DNA from: Alphaproteobacteria bacterium
Lineage (GTDB): Bacteria > Pseudomonadota > Alphaproteobacteria > Rhizobiales > Xanthobacteraceae
Reading direction: 5' to 3'
DNA length: 34,007 bases
Assembly: GCA_021325315.1 (NCBI GenBank)
Contig: JAJPHK010000027.1
Coordinates: 1-34,007, forward strand
Part shown: piece after piece, positions 1 through 6,144 of the stretch
Layout: every line of letters begins with the position of its first letter
Position numbering within the stretch: the stretch's first letter is position 1
The notes under the pieces: generated by a model
Databases searched by the model: none
Told to the model about the DNA's origin: nothing
What the model saw: the letters and a program-made list of their open reading frames with translations, nothing else
Program-made: the position numbers and the translations under genes

Positions 1-102
1 ATCGAGGAGCCCGTCGCCTGGTACGGCCCGATCGTGATGAACACCGGCGAAGAACTGGCGCAGGCGGTGAAGGAGCTAAGAGAGGGGACGTTTATTAAGT
101 AA
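1..102 (+). CDS. Pirin-family protein, C-terminal fragment
   Basis: The window opens inside this gene; only the last 33 codons and the TAA are present. The fragment contains the run EEPVAWYGPIVMNTGEEL and ends in GTFIK. This closely resembles the C-terminal cupin of pirin/YhhW proteins, where a WYGP-(F/I)-VMNT motif is followed by an acidic helix and a short basic tail. Family members are bicupin metal-binding proteins, some with quercetin 2,3-dioxygenase activity and others acting as redox-sensing cofactors; the true substrate cannot be read from the fragment. The metal-binding N-terminal cupin lies outside the window. A strong hairpin about 80 bases downstream probably ends its transcript. 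Confidence 0.8.
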   Translation: MEEPVAWYGPIVMNTGEELAQAVKELREGTFIK

Positions 103-180
103 CTCCGGCCTCATGCTGAGGAGCCGCGCACGAACGTGCGCGGCGTCTCGAAGCGTGAAGATTGGCCGGGATTAAATGAA

Positions 181-212
181 ACGGCGGCGCCAAATGCGCC
201 GCTGTTTTATTT
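181..212. terminator. Bidirectional intrinsic terminator between pirin gene and membrane-protein gene
   Basis: A GC-rich inverted repeat pairs GCGGCGC at 184-190 with GCGCCGC at 196-202 around a 5-base loop, extendable by about two further pairs. On the plus strand it is followed by TGTTTTATTTA. Read on the minus strand it is followed by TTTCATTTAAT. It starts 2 bases after the stop codon of the convergent minus-strand gene (207), so it fits as a shared terminator for both. Confidence 0.7.
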
Positions 213-563
213 ACGAGAACGACTCTTCTTTTTCTCCGCCACGCCAAACCGCCACGCAAGATAAACCGCGCACGCAAGCGCGCCGAAAGCCGCGGTAATG
301 CAAGGCTCCGTCGCGGGCGGAATCCGCACCGGCGAGAAACGATGCAGAAGCCACGCGCCGATGGCGAAATTGATCCAGCCCCAGACTACATTCACCAGCG
401 CGGAGGATTCTTTCACGCCCTGCCAGAGCGCCAAAGGCGTCGGAAATTTATTGCCGGAAATGCCCTGCACGAAATGCGGCACGCCGTTCGCCAGGAGCGC
501 GCCCGCGAGAAAATAAGCGATGTAGTCGAGGAAGGTGATCGTTTGATTGCCAATCGCCATCAT
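207..563 (-). CDS. Small membrane protein of unknown function
   Basis: This 118-residue protein has about three or four hydrophobic stretches: roughly residues 9-27 (FLDYIAYFLAGALLANG), 50-70 (ALVNVVWGWINFAIGAWLL) and 85-105 (ITAAFGALACAVYLAWRF). It ends in a very basic tail (EKKKSRSRK), so the C-terminus is probably cytoplasmic. I chose the ATG at 563 because a GGAG ribosome binding site (572-575) lies 8 bases before it; a TTG start two codons upstream has worse spacing. Similar small proteins are common in Bradyrhizobium relatives, but I recognise no characterised family. The gene runs convergently to the pirin gene. Confidence 0.75.
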   Translation of the reverse strand: MMAIGNQTITFLDYIAYFLAGALLANGVPHFVQGISGNKFPTPLALWQGVKESSALVNVVWGWINFAIGAWLLHRFSPVRIPPATEPCITAAFGALACAVYLAWRFGVAEKKKSRSRK

Positions 564-602
564 CTGCAATTCTCCCGATTAAAATTCATAAAGCTCTCAA
601 TT

Positions 603-690
603 GTCATGGCCGGGCTTGTCCCGGCCATCCACGCCTTTCTTGCCGCAAGACTGCAAAGACGTGGATGCCCGGCCCAAGGCCGGGCATGAC
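603..690. repeat. Long palindromic intergenic repeat, copy 1
   Basis: Two 31-base arms (603-633 and 660-690) are inverted copies of each other with about 26 of 31 matches, separated by 26 bases. Each arm is itself a small palindrome (GGCCGGG...CCCGGCC on the left, GCCCGGC...GCCGGGC on the right) and ends in ATCCACG. The element begins GTCATG and ends CATGAC. A second copy in opposite orientation lies at 19447-19524. It fills most of the gap between two small minus-strand genes and could fold as a cruciform or RNA hairpin. It encodes nothing. Confidence 0.85.
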
Positions 691-719
691 GAGTATTTTA
701 TCCACGCAAGGGCTGCCCC

Positions 720-914
720 CTACTGCTTCCCCTCGTTCTTGTCGATCGCGTCGTAAATCGCATCCCCGAGCTTTTGCAGGCTCTCGCCGTCGATGAGGAA
801 ATCGAACTCCTCGGATTTCGTCTTGATGTAAAGCTCGTAGGTGCCGGGCTCCTTGCCGTCGGTCACTTCGAACTTCTCGATCTTGTCCTGATCCGGATCG
901 TTGCTCTCGGGCAT
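720..914 (-). CDS. Small acidic protein of unknown function
   Basis: This 64-residue protein starts MPESNDPDQDKIEKFEV and is strongly acidic, with no signal peptide or membrane segment. It probably forms a short beta hairpin (TYELYIKTKSEEFDFLI) followed by a helix (SLQKLGDAIYDAIDKNEG). I chose the ATG at 914 because an AAGGAG ribosome binding site (921-926) lies just upstream; a longer reading frame to 1001 lacks this and begins with unlikely sequence. I do not recognise the family. It is probably cytoplasmic, and its neighbours give no functional clue. Confidence 0.65.
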   Translation of the reverse strand: MPESNDPDQDKIEKFEVTDGKEPGTYELYIKTKSEEFDFLIDGESLQKLGDAIYDAIDKNEGKQ

Positions 915-1028
915 CGGCCTCTCCTTGTTTGCGGCGGCAGTATCGGGGAGCACCTGAAATTTGTATAGCGCGGGATCTTCGAGGAATGTGCCGGCTGTCA
1001 CATTGCGGCGACGGTACTGCGCGTATAG

Positions 1029-1066
1029 CCCCTCACCCCGGCGGCGAGCGCGAGCGAGGGGCCCGA
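1029..1066. repeat. Degenerate REP-like fragment
   Basis: The run CCCCTCACCCCGG is the exact reverse complement of part of the REP-like element at 16864-16901, and is followed by a CGAGCG-rich arm and GAGGGGCCC. It looks like a decayed or partial copy lying just upstream of the small exported-protein gene. The match is short, so the call is tentative. Confidence 0.4.
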
Positions 1067-1129
1067 GGCAAGAGATGACGTGAAATTTTATATGCGCGAT
1101 AAAAACACCCGAAGTTTTCCCGGCAAAAA

Positions 1130-1405
1130 ATGAAATTCCCGGTTACTGCGCTTCTCCTTCTCCTCGCCCTCCCCGCCCGCGCCGAATACGACGGCTCGCC
1201 CGCCGAAAAGGCGAAATGGATTTCCTTTTGCGTGGAGAGCCTCAAGGATACGAAGGAAAAGGAGCCCGCGCGGCGCGTCTATTGCCGCTGCATGAGCGAA
1301 GTCGTCGACACCGCCGACTTCCGCCGCGTGTACGAATGGGAGCGCATCTTCCCGCCCGCGCACTTAAGCTGCTTCGAGAAAGCGCGCTTCAAGCCGGGCG
1401 GGTGA
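1130..1405 (+). CDS. Small exported cysteine-containing protein of unknown function
   Basis: This 91-residue protein has a clear Sec signal peptide (MKFPVTALLLLLALPARA, cleavage likely after residue 18). The mature part of about 73 residues has four cysteines: one in ISFCVES, a CRC pair in VYCRCMSEV, and one in LSCFEK. In the oxidising periplasm these could form two disulfides. The pattern of paired helices joined by cysteines resembles small periplasmic proteins widespread in Rhizobiales, but no function is known to me. It ends 9 bases before the stop codon of the convergent gene at 1415. Confidence 0.7.
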   Translation: MKFPVTALLLLLALPARAEYDGSPAEKAKWISFCVESLKDTKEKEPARRVYCRCMSEVVDTADFRRVYEWERIFPPAHLSCFEKARFKPGG

Positions 1406-1414
1406 GCCGCCCGC

Positions 1415-1663
1415 CTAGTTCGCTTTCGTCTTCTTGCCGGAGGCCTGCTTGTTCTTGCTGTCGGTCTGCTCGACCGAGCGCACCGTGCGCCACGGGTCGT
1501 TCGCGCCTTCTGGATCGGGCAGCCGCTTCAAGGCGTTCTGGTATTTCTGGTCGAGCGCAACGGCTTCGGGAAGCTTCTCCGGATCGATGATGGCGTTCGC
1601 CTGCGCGAACGCGGCGGATGTCAGCGCGAGCAGCGCCGCGGCGGTTACGAATACGATTCTCAT
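1415..1663 (-). CDS. Small exported protein with lysine-rich tail, unknown function
   Basis: The protein has 82 residues. Residues 1-20 (MRIVFVTAAALLALTSAAFA) are a textbook signal peptide with an AFA cleavage site. The mature part contains PDPEGANDPWRTVRSVEQ and a low-complexity basic tail (KNKQASGKKTKAN). The ATG at 1663 is preceded by GGTGGGGAGAG, a strong ribosome binding site; a frame extending to 1771 would bury the signal peptide and is rejected. The family is unrecognised. It is probably periplasmic and monocistronic. Confidence 0.7.
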   Translation of the reverse strand: MRIVFVTAAALLALTSAAFAQANAIIDPEKLPEAVALDQKYQNALKRLPDPEGANDPWRTVRSVEQTDSKNKQASGKKTKAN

Positions 1664-1801
1664 GCCACTCTCCCCACCTTCAGAAACCGCAGGATTCTGG
1701 TTTTTTCTGGGGCGCCATCGGCGCCATACGTTCCTGTCTGTGTTTAAAGCAAAAGGGAGCTGCTTTCGCAATGCTCCCTTTCTGCCGCTCGATGCTGCCG
1801 G

Positions 1802-2014
1802 TTATCTTCTCTTCTTTCTTCTTCCCCTCCCCGGCCTCCTCGGCACTTTCTTGCCCTTCCTGCGCGCCTTCGAGAGACCGATTGCGATCGCCTGCCTGCG
1901 GCTTTTTACCTTTCCGCCCCTGCCGCGTTTTCCGCTCCTAGCTTTCCCTCTTTTGTATCTGCGTATTTCGCGCTCTACGTCTTTCGCTGCCGATTTAGAA
2001 TATCTGCGAGCCAT
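1802..2014 (-). CDS. Small highly basic DUF6496-type protein
   Basis: This 70-residue protein begins MARRYSKSAAKDVEREIRR, contains SRRQAIAIGLSKARRKGKKV and ends in a run of Arg/Lys. From memory this layout (MARRYSK..., then a K/R-rich linker, then a QAIAIGLSEARKKG helix) matches proteins annotated DUF6496. Their extreme charge suggests nucleic-acid binding, perhaps histone-H1-like, but that is inference. A GGAG ribosome binding site about 10 bases before the ATG supports the start. The T-rich plus-strand sequence here simply mirrors the lysine and arginine codons. Confidence 0.7.
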   Translation of the reverse strand: MARRYSKSAAKDVEREIRRYKRGKARSGKRGRGGKVKSRRQAIAIGLSKARRKGKKVPRRPGRGRRKKRR

Positions 2015-2279
2015 ATTCGCATCTCCAAATTGTGATGCAGATAAAATGCCTCAAAGCAGACACGGTTCCATCATCATGCGGAGCCGCAGCAAATGCGAAA
2101 TTTATCGCGGCAACATTTGTAAACTTCTCTTGATCGAGACGCGGCGCTCGGCCGCGCCGCAAAGCCATGTTGGTGACGCAAACCGGCGACATAGTTTTCC
2201 GCGGGGAACGGACCCGTCACATGCATGTAACAGGCATTGGCTATCCGCGCGGCGTTAGCGCTCAGAACGGAGGAGCGTC

Positions 2280-2492
2280 ATGTCGAAAACCAAAGCCGAA
2301 CGTTTCCGCATCATGGCCGCCGAATGCGAACGGCAAGCCAAGCTTGCCGCCGACGACGAGGCTGAATTCCGCGAAATGCAGGAACGCCTCGCGCATTCGT
2401 TCCGCGCGCTCGCCGAAACGGAAGATTGGCTGAACGGCCGCTCCGGTTCCGCTCCTCGCACAAGCTCGCAGGAAGAGTACGAGGCGGCCTAG
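2280..2492 (+). CDS. Small charged helical protein, unknown function
   Basis: The protein has 70 residues and starts MSKTKAERFRIMAAECERQA. Residues 4-52 are rich in Glu, Ala, Arg and Lys with little Pro or Gly, so a single long helix or helical hairpin is likely, followed by a disordered tail. A strong GGAGG ribosome binding site ends about 5 bases before the ATG. Similar small proteins occur in Bradyrhizobium-type genomes without known function. The stop codon ends at 2492 and the convergent ggt stop begins at 2493, so the two genes abut with no spacer. Confidence 0.7.
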   Translation: MSKTKAERFRIMAAECERQAKLAADDEAEFREMQERLAHSFRALAETEDWLNGRSGSAPRTSSQEEYEAA

Positions 2493-4238
2493 TCAGTAGC
2501 CTTCCGCCTTCGCGCCGGCGGCGCGCGGGTCCGCAACGCCCTGCAAGTTCTTCCCGTTCACGAGAATCGAATGTGCGGCGCCCCACGGCGCCGCGGGGAC
2601 AACCTTGTTGCCGCGCCGCTCCAGGAGCCACACCGTGTCGGGCGGAACGTCGGGTTCCACCCGCACTTCGTCCGGCATCCACTGGTGATGAATGCGCGGA
2701 GCCGCCACCGCTTCCGCAAGCGACATTTTGTAGTCGATCAGGTTGATGATCACATTCGCGACGGTCGTGATGATGCGGCTGCCGCCCGGCGAGCCGGCGA
2801 CAAGCACAAGCTTGCCGCCTTTCATGACGAAAGCCGGCGTCATCGTGGAAAGCGGACGCTTCCCGGGTCCCGGCGCATTCGCTGCGCCGCCAACCAGACC
2901 GAACGCGTTCGGCGCGCCGGGTTTCGCGGCGAAATCGTCGAGCTCGTTGTTCAGCAGAACACCTGTCTCCTCCGCGACCAGCCCGATGCCGTAACGCAGA
3001 TTAAGCGTGTAGGTATTGGCGACGGCGTTGCCGTCCTTGTCGACGATCGAGTAATGCGTCGTGTGGTCGCTCTCGAACGGAATCGGGTTGCCGGCCTTGA
3101 TCTCCTTCGAAGGCTTCGCGCGATCGGGGTCGATTTGCTTCCTGAGCGCCGCGCCATATTGCTTCGAGATCAGCCCCTCGACCGGAACCTTGGTGTAATC
3201 GGGATCGCCGAGATATTCCGCGCGGTCGGCATAGGCGAGCTTCATCGCCTCGACGCGGATATGCGCGGCCTGCCCGTTCGCGGGCCCGAGCGGGCCGAGA
3301 TCGAAGCCGTCGAGGATGTTGAGGATTTGGATAAGATGGACGCCGCCCGACGACGGCGGCGGCATCGAGAAGATATCATATTCGTGATAGGTGCCGCGCA
3401 ACGGTTTGCGCTCGACCGCTTCGTATTGCGCGAGGTCCTCGGTCGTCATGATGCCGCCCGCGGATTCGACGCTGCGCGCGATTTTCTTCGCGACCGGTCC
3501 GTAATAAAATCCGCGCGGACCTTCGCGCGCAATCGTCTCCAACGTATCGGCGAGATCTTTCTGCACCAGCAAATCGCCGGGCTGCAAAATCGACCCATCG
3601 GGCTTGAAGAAGATTTTTTCGGTCGAAGGCCATCGGGCGAGAACCTCCTTCGATTTCGAGAGCGAATCCGAAAGTTCCGCGCTCACCGGAAATCCGTCGC
3701 GCGCGAGCTTGATCGCGGGCGCGATCAGCTCGGCAAGCGTGAATTTTCCGGAACCGCTCTTCTCGAGCGCAAGCGCAAGCCCCGCGACGGTTCCCGGTAC
3801 GCCCACCGCCAGTCCTTCCTCGCGGGATTTTTTCGGATCGGCCTCGCCCCGCAGATTCAGAAACATATCCTTGCTGGCGGCGAAAGGCGCGGTTTCGCGA
3901 TAGTCGAACGCGCGGATCGTATTGTCCGCGGCTTGCCGCACCAGCATGAAGCCGCCACCGCCGATATTGCCGGCGGTCGGATACGTCACCGCGAGGGCGA
4001 AGCCGACAGCGACTGCGGCATCGACGGCGTTTCCGCCCTTCTGCAGGATCTCAACCCCGACATGCGTCGCAAGCGGTTCGTCCGTCACCACCATGCCGTT
4101 CTGGGCGGCGACGGCCGTAGCCTTCAGCCGTGTCGTCGACGGCGGCGTGAGCGTTTTCGTTTGCGCAAACGCCTGGGTGGCGAGCGCGAGCATCGCCAGC
4201 ATCGTTAACGCGCAAAATTTTCCGGCGCTCCGCGGCAA
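2493..4238 (-). CDS. ggt: Gamma-glutamyltransferase (glutathione hydrolase), periplasmic
   Basis: An Ntn-hydrolase that cleaves the gamma-glutamyl bond of glutathione and transfers or hydrolyses the glutamyl group. The protein is made as a proenzyme that cleaves itself. Its 581 residues are the usual length. Residues 1-26 form a signal peptide ending in QAFAQ. Thr393 in DHTTHYSIVDKDGNAV is the expected nucleophile and N-terminus of the small subunit. LNNELDDF (about 429-436), PLSTMTP (about 462-468) and GSPGGSRI (about 483-490) are the substrate-binding motifs. The start shown is a TTG without an obvious ribosome binding site; an ATG at 4202 (residue 13) would shorten the signal peptide, so the start is uncertain. 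The gene is divergent from ssrA. Confidence 0.95.
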   Translation of the reverse strand: MPRSAGKFCALTMLAMLALATQAFAQTKTLTPPSTTRLKATAVAAQNGMVVTDEPLATHVGVEILQKGGNAVDAAVAVGFALAVTYPTAGNIGGGGFMLVRQAADNTIRAFDYRETAPFAASKDMFLNLRGEADPKKSREEGLAVGVPGTVAGLALALEKSGSGKFTLAELIAPAIKLARDGFPVSAELSDSLSKSKEVLARWPSTEKIFFKPDGSILQPGDLLVQKDLADTLETIAREGPRGFYYGPVAKKIARSVESAGGIMTTEDLAQYEAVERKPLRGTYHEYDIFSMPPPSSGGVHLIQILNILDGFDLGPLGPANGQAAHIRVEAMKLAYADRAEYLGDPDYTKVPVEGLISKQYGAALRKQIDPDRAKPSKEIKAGNPIPFESDHTTHYSIVDKDGNAVANTYTLNLRYGIGLVAEETGVLLNNELDDFAAKPGAPNAFGLVGGAANAPGPGKRPLSTMTPAFVMKGGKLVLVAGSPGGSRIITTVANVIINLIDYKMSLAEAVAAPRIHHQWMPDEVRVEPDVPPDTVWLLERRGNKVVPAAPWGAAHSILVNGKNLQGVADPRAAGAKAEGY

Positions 4239-4281
4239 GCCGCTGACGTTCCGAATGGTTCTTCTCCCCGCTGAGTCGGCC

Positions 4282-4310
4282 CTTTTTTTGCCGGGCGAAA
4301 ATGCCTATAT
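4282..4310 (+). promoter_or_regulatory. Candidate ssrA promoter
   Basis: CTATAT at 4305-4310, in the context CCTATATTC, matches the alphaproteobacterial housekeeping -10 (CTATAW). Seventeen bases upstream lies CTTTTT (4282-4287), which keeps the CTT of the usual CTTGAC -35 but not the rest. Transcription would start about at 4317, exactly where the first hairpin of the tmRNA precursor begins. The -10 is convincing, the -35 weak. Confidence 0.5.
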
Positions 4311-4317
4311 TCGTCGT

Positions 4318-4636
4318 GCTGGCGCAAGCCAGCTATGGCAATAAACGCGCGCCGCAATAAACCATTCGGACCCGGGGGCAGTACCCGGCGCCTCCACCAA
4401 AATTCGCCTTGGAGCAATCGGATTTCGGCGGGGGCGAAACAGGATCGACGATGGTGTAAAGGGCGAGGCTTTTGCCCGGGATGGTTCCGTCGTTATCGGG
4501 CCATTGCATAGTTGCCAACGACAACTACGCTCCGGTTGCTCAGGCCGCGTAAGCGGTTTGAAAAACCGAAATCTAAGCCCTAGGGGTTTGCACCTTTAGG
4601 CGGGGTCCGGGGGCACCTGGCAACAGAAGCCCCCAC
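4318..4636 (+). ncRNA. ssrA: Circularly permuted (two-piece) tmRNA gene
   Basis: tmRNA rescues ribosomes stalled on broken mRNA and adds a degradation tag. Here the order is permuted as in other alphaproteobacteria: the acceptor half comes first and ends in CGCCTCCACCA (CCA at 4397-4399). Its T-stem is CCGGG/CCCGG with loop GGCAGTA. A spacer of about 30 bases (4400-4429) is removed. The coding half then begins GGGGGCGAAACAGGATCGAC at 4430. GGGGGCG (4430-4436) pairs with CGCCTCC over seven pairs, one of them G-U, to rebuild the acceptor stem. A GCTGGC-GCAA-GCCAGC hairpin (4318-4333) opens the precursor. A GGGGGC/GCCCCC stem (4609-4614 with 4629-4634) closes the coding piece. The outer ends are inferred from these hairpins and may be off by several bases. 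Confidence 0.95.
4514..4552 (+). other. tmRNA tag reading frame (ANDNYAPVAQAA)
   Basis: From the resume codon GCC at 4514 the frame reads ANDNYAPVAQAA and stops with TAA at 4550-4552. With the alanine carried by the tmRNA itself, the added tag would be A-ANDNYAPVAQAA. The AND start is the alphaproteobacterial pattern recognised by SspB, and the terminal hydrophobic AA is the ClpX/ClpA signal. As I recall, this tag is typical of the Bradyrhizobium group. Confidence 0.95.
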
Positions 4637-4701
4637 TTTCGTATGTGCGTTGCCCTTTCTTTGACTTGGCGAAGGCGGCCGGAATCGGCTTGACTGAGAA
4701 T

Positions 4702-5316
4702 ATGGCTGATCTCATCCGCTACGATCTCCTGGCCCAGGACGCCTTGCGCGGCGTCGTCCGCAAGGTTCTATCGGACGTTGCGAAAAACGGTTTGCCCGGC
4801 GAGCACCATTTCTTCATCGCCTTCGACACGCGCGCAGACGGCGTGAAAATCTCGAGCCGCATGAAGGCCAAGTATCCCGAGGAAATGACGATCGTATTGC
4901 AGCACCAGTTCTGGGATCTCGACGTCGGCGAGGATTCGTTCTCGGTCGGCCTTTCCTTCGGCGGCGTCGCGGAGAAGCTCGTCATCCCGTTTAACGCGAT
5001 CAAAGGTTTCCACGATCCGTCCGTGCCTTTCGGCCTGCAATTCGAAATCGTCGCCGAGGGACAAACCGCGCCGGGCCTCGCCGCGAATGAGCCGAAAGAA
5101 ACCGCCGCGATCGGCGACCGCCGCCAGACCCCGCGCGGCGCCGCTTCCGAGCCGGAGGAAACCCCAAAGGCTGCGCTCCCCTCCCGTGCGAAGAAAAAGG
5201 ACGCGGCCGAACCCGCTCCGAAAAAATCCGCGAAGGAAGAGAAAGAAACGGACGAGCAGAAAGACGCGCAAACCGGCGCACAGGTCGTCAGCCTCGACAA
5301 GTTTCGCAAGAAATAA
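4702..5316 (+). CDS. sspB: SspB, ClpXP adaptor for ssrA-tagged proteins (alpha type)
   Basis: SspB binds ssrA tags and delivers tagged proteins to ClpXP. The fold spans about residues 1-120, starting MADLIRYDLLAQDALRGVV and including GEHHFFIAFDT, MTIVLQHQFWDL, FSVGLSFGG and the FNAIKGFHDPSVPFGLQF segment. A linker of about 70 residues rich in Lys, Glu and Ala follows. The C-terminus is VVSLDKFRKK, the ClpX-binding tail of alphaproteobacterial SspB. I chose the ATG at 4702 because the protein family starts here; an upstream ATG (4645) would add unrelated residues. The ribosome binding site (TGAGAA) is weak. It follows ssrA by about 65 bases, and its TAA overlaps the folA ATG by one base, so the two genes are probably coupled. 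Confidence 0.92.
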   Translation: MADLIRYDLLAQDALRGVVRKVLSDVAKNGLPGEHHFFIAFDTRADGVKISSRMKAKYPEEMTIVLQHQFWDLDVGEDSFSVGLSFGGVAEKLVIPFNAIKGFHDPSVPFGLQFEIVAEGQTAPGLAANEPKETAAIGDRRQTPRGAASEPEETPKAALPSRAKKKDAAEPAPKKSAKEEKETDEQKDAQTGAQVVSLDKFRKK

Positions 5317-5828
5317 TGAGCGACCCGCGCCTTGTCCTTGTCGTCGCCGTGGCCGAGAACGGCGTTATCGGCAAAAACGGCCAGCTTCCCTGGAAAATTC
5401 CCGGCGACCTTAAACGCTTTCAGAAGCTCACCATGGGAAAACCGGTCATCATGGGCCGGCTCACATATGAGTCGATGGGCGGGCCGCTAAAAGGCCGCAC
5501 CAATATCGTGCTCACCACGAATCCGAATTACAAAGCCGAAGGCGCAACTGTCGTCACCAATCTCAGGGACGCGATTTCCCTTGCCGCCAAAGACAATACC
5601 GGCGAGATCGCGATCATCGGCGGGAATGTCGTGTTCGCCGAAACCCTGCCGCGCGCGAGCAGGCTCGAAATCACCGAGGTGCATGGCACGCCGGAAGGCG
5701 ACGCCTATTTCCCGCCCTTCGACAAAAGGGAGTGGAAGGAAATTTCGCGCGACGGCCCGCATCAAGGGCCGAACGATTCGCTTCCCTATACTTTCGTGAC
5801 TTACGAGCGGCGCGAACCGCTACGTTAA
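5316..5828 (+). CDS. folA: Dihydrofolate reductase
   Basis: Reduces dihydrofolate to tetrahydrofolate with NADPH. At 170 residues it has normal length. Visible are the Met20-type loop (AENGVIGKNGQLPW, residues 13-26), the catalytic acid Asp31 in PGDLKRF, the cofactor-binding GKPVIMGRLTYESMGGPLKGR (41-61) and the IIGG segment in AIIGGNVVFAETLP. Two spots differ from the common form: GRLTYESMGGPL replaces the usual GRKTWESLGRPL, and NVVFAETL replaces the usual xxIYxxxL. The key acid and folding motifs are intact, so it should be active. The start overlaps the sspB stop (TAATG), and no thyA is next to it. The 3' end overlaps the convergent gene at 5820 by 9 bases. Confidence 0.93.
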   Translation: MSDPRLVLVVAVAENGVIGKNGQLPWKIPGDLKRFQKLTMGKPVIMGRLTYESMGGPLKGRTNIVLTTNPNYKAEGATVVTNLRDAISLAAKDNTGEIAIIGGNVVFAETLPRASRLEITEVHGTPEGDAYFPPFDKREWKEISRDGPHQGPNDSLPYTFVTYERREPLR

Positions 5829-6002
5829 AATCGAGCAGAACATTACGACGCCAATTGCGAAACCGCTGATCAGGGCGAGCGGCAGCATTTGTTCAAAACC
5901 GCGCGCCGTCACCAACCAGTGAACCTGCCCGTTCCTCGGAAGCAGATACCAAAACGCACCCGCTGACGCGCCGGCAATCAGCAGCCCCAAAATCGCGACC
6001 AT
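5820..6002 (-). CDS. Small two-helix membrane protein, unknown function
   Basis: The protein has 60 residues and starts MVAILGLLIAGASAGAFWYL. Two hydrophobic helices (about 2-21 and 39-57) flank a short polar loop (LPRNGQVHWLVTARGFEQ). The ATG at 6002 is preceded by a good GGAGAG ribosome binding site (6007-6012); a longer frame to 6254 has no support. The stop overlaps the convergent folA stop by 9 bases. I do not recognise a family. The upstream 140 bases to the AsmA gene hold no further gene. Confidence 0.6.
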   Translation of the reverse strand: MVAILGLLIAGASAGAFWYLLPRNGQVHWLVTARGFEQMLPLALISGFAIGVVMFCSILT

Positions 6003-6144
6003 GCTTCTCTCCACGCCGATCGCGCGAGATTTTAAGCGGGGCAGCGCAGGGTCAATTTGCGCAAGTGTCGCAGCGGCACGAAAAGGTAGCGCGGTGTGGG
6101 AGACGAACTGACGCAGGCGGATCGCGGCCTTCGCAACCGTCCGG

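Noticed and set aside
2205-2230. GGAAC as a possible EcfG (general stress) -35 upstream of the gene at 2280
   Set aside because: The expected -10 (CGTT) at 16-17 bases spacing is absent; the sequence there is TGTA/GTAA.
2167-2433. Alternative 88-codon frame overlapping the gene at 2280
   Set aside because: It has no ribosome binding site and a composition unlike a folded protein, while the 2280 frame has GGAGG directly upstream and a helical charged sequence.
2571-4208. Long plus-strand open frame of 545 codons opposite ggt
   Set aside because: It lies antisense to a gene with every gamma-glutamyltransferase motif. Its sequence is Arg/His/Asp-rich without domain resemblance, as expected from reading a GC-rich gene backwards.
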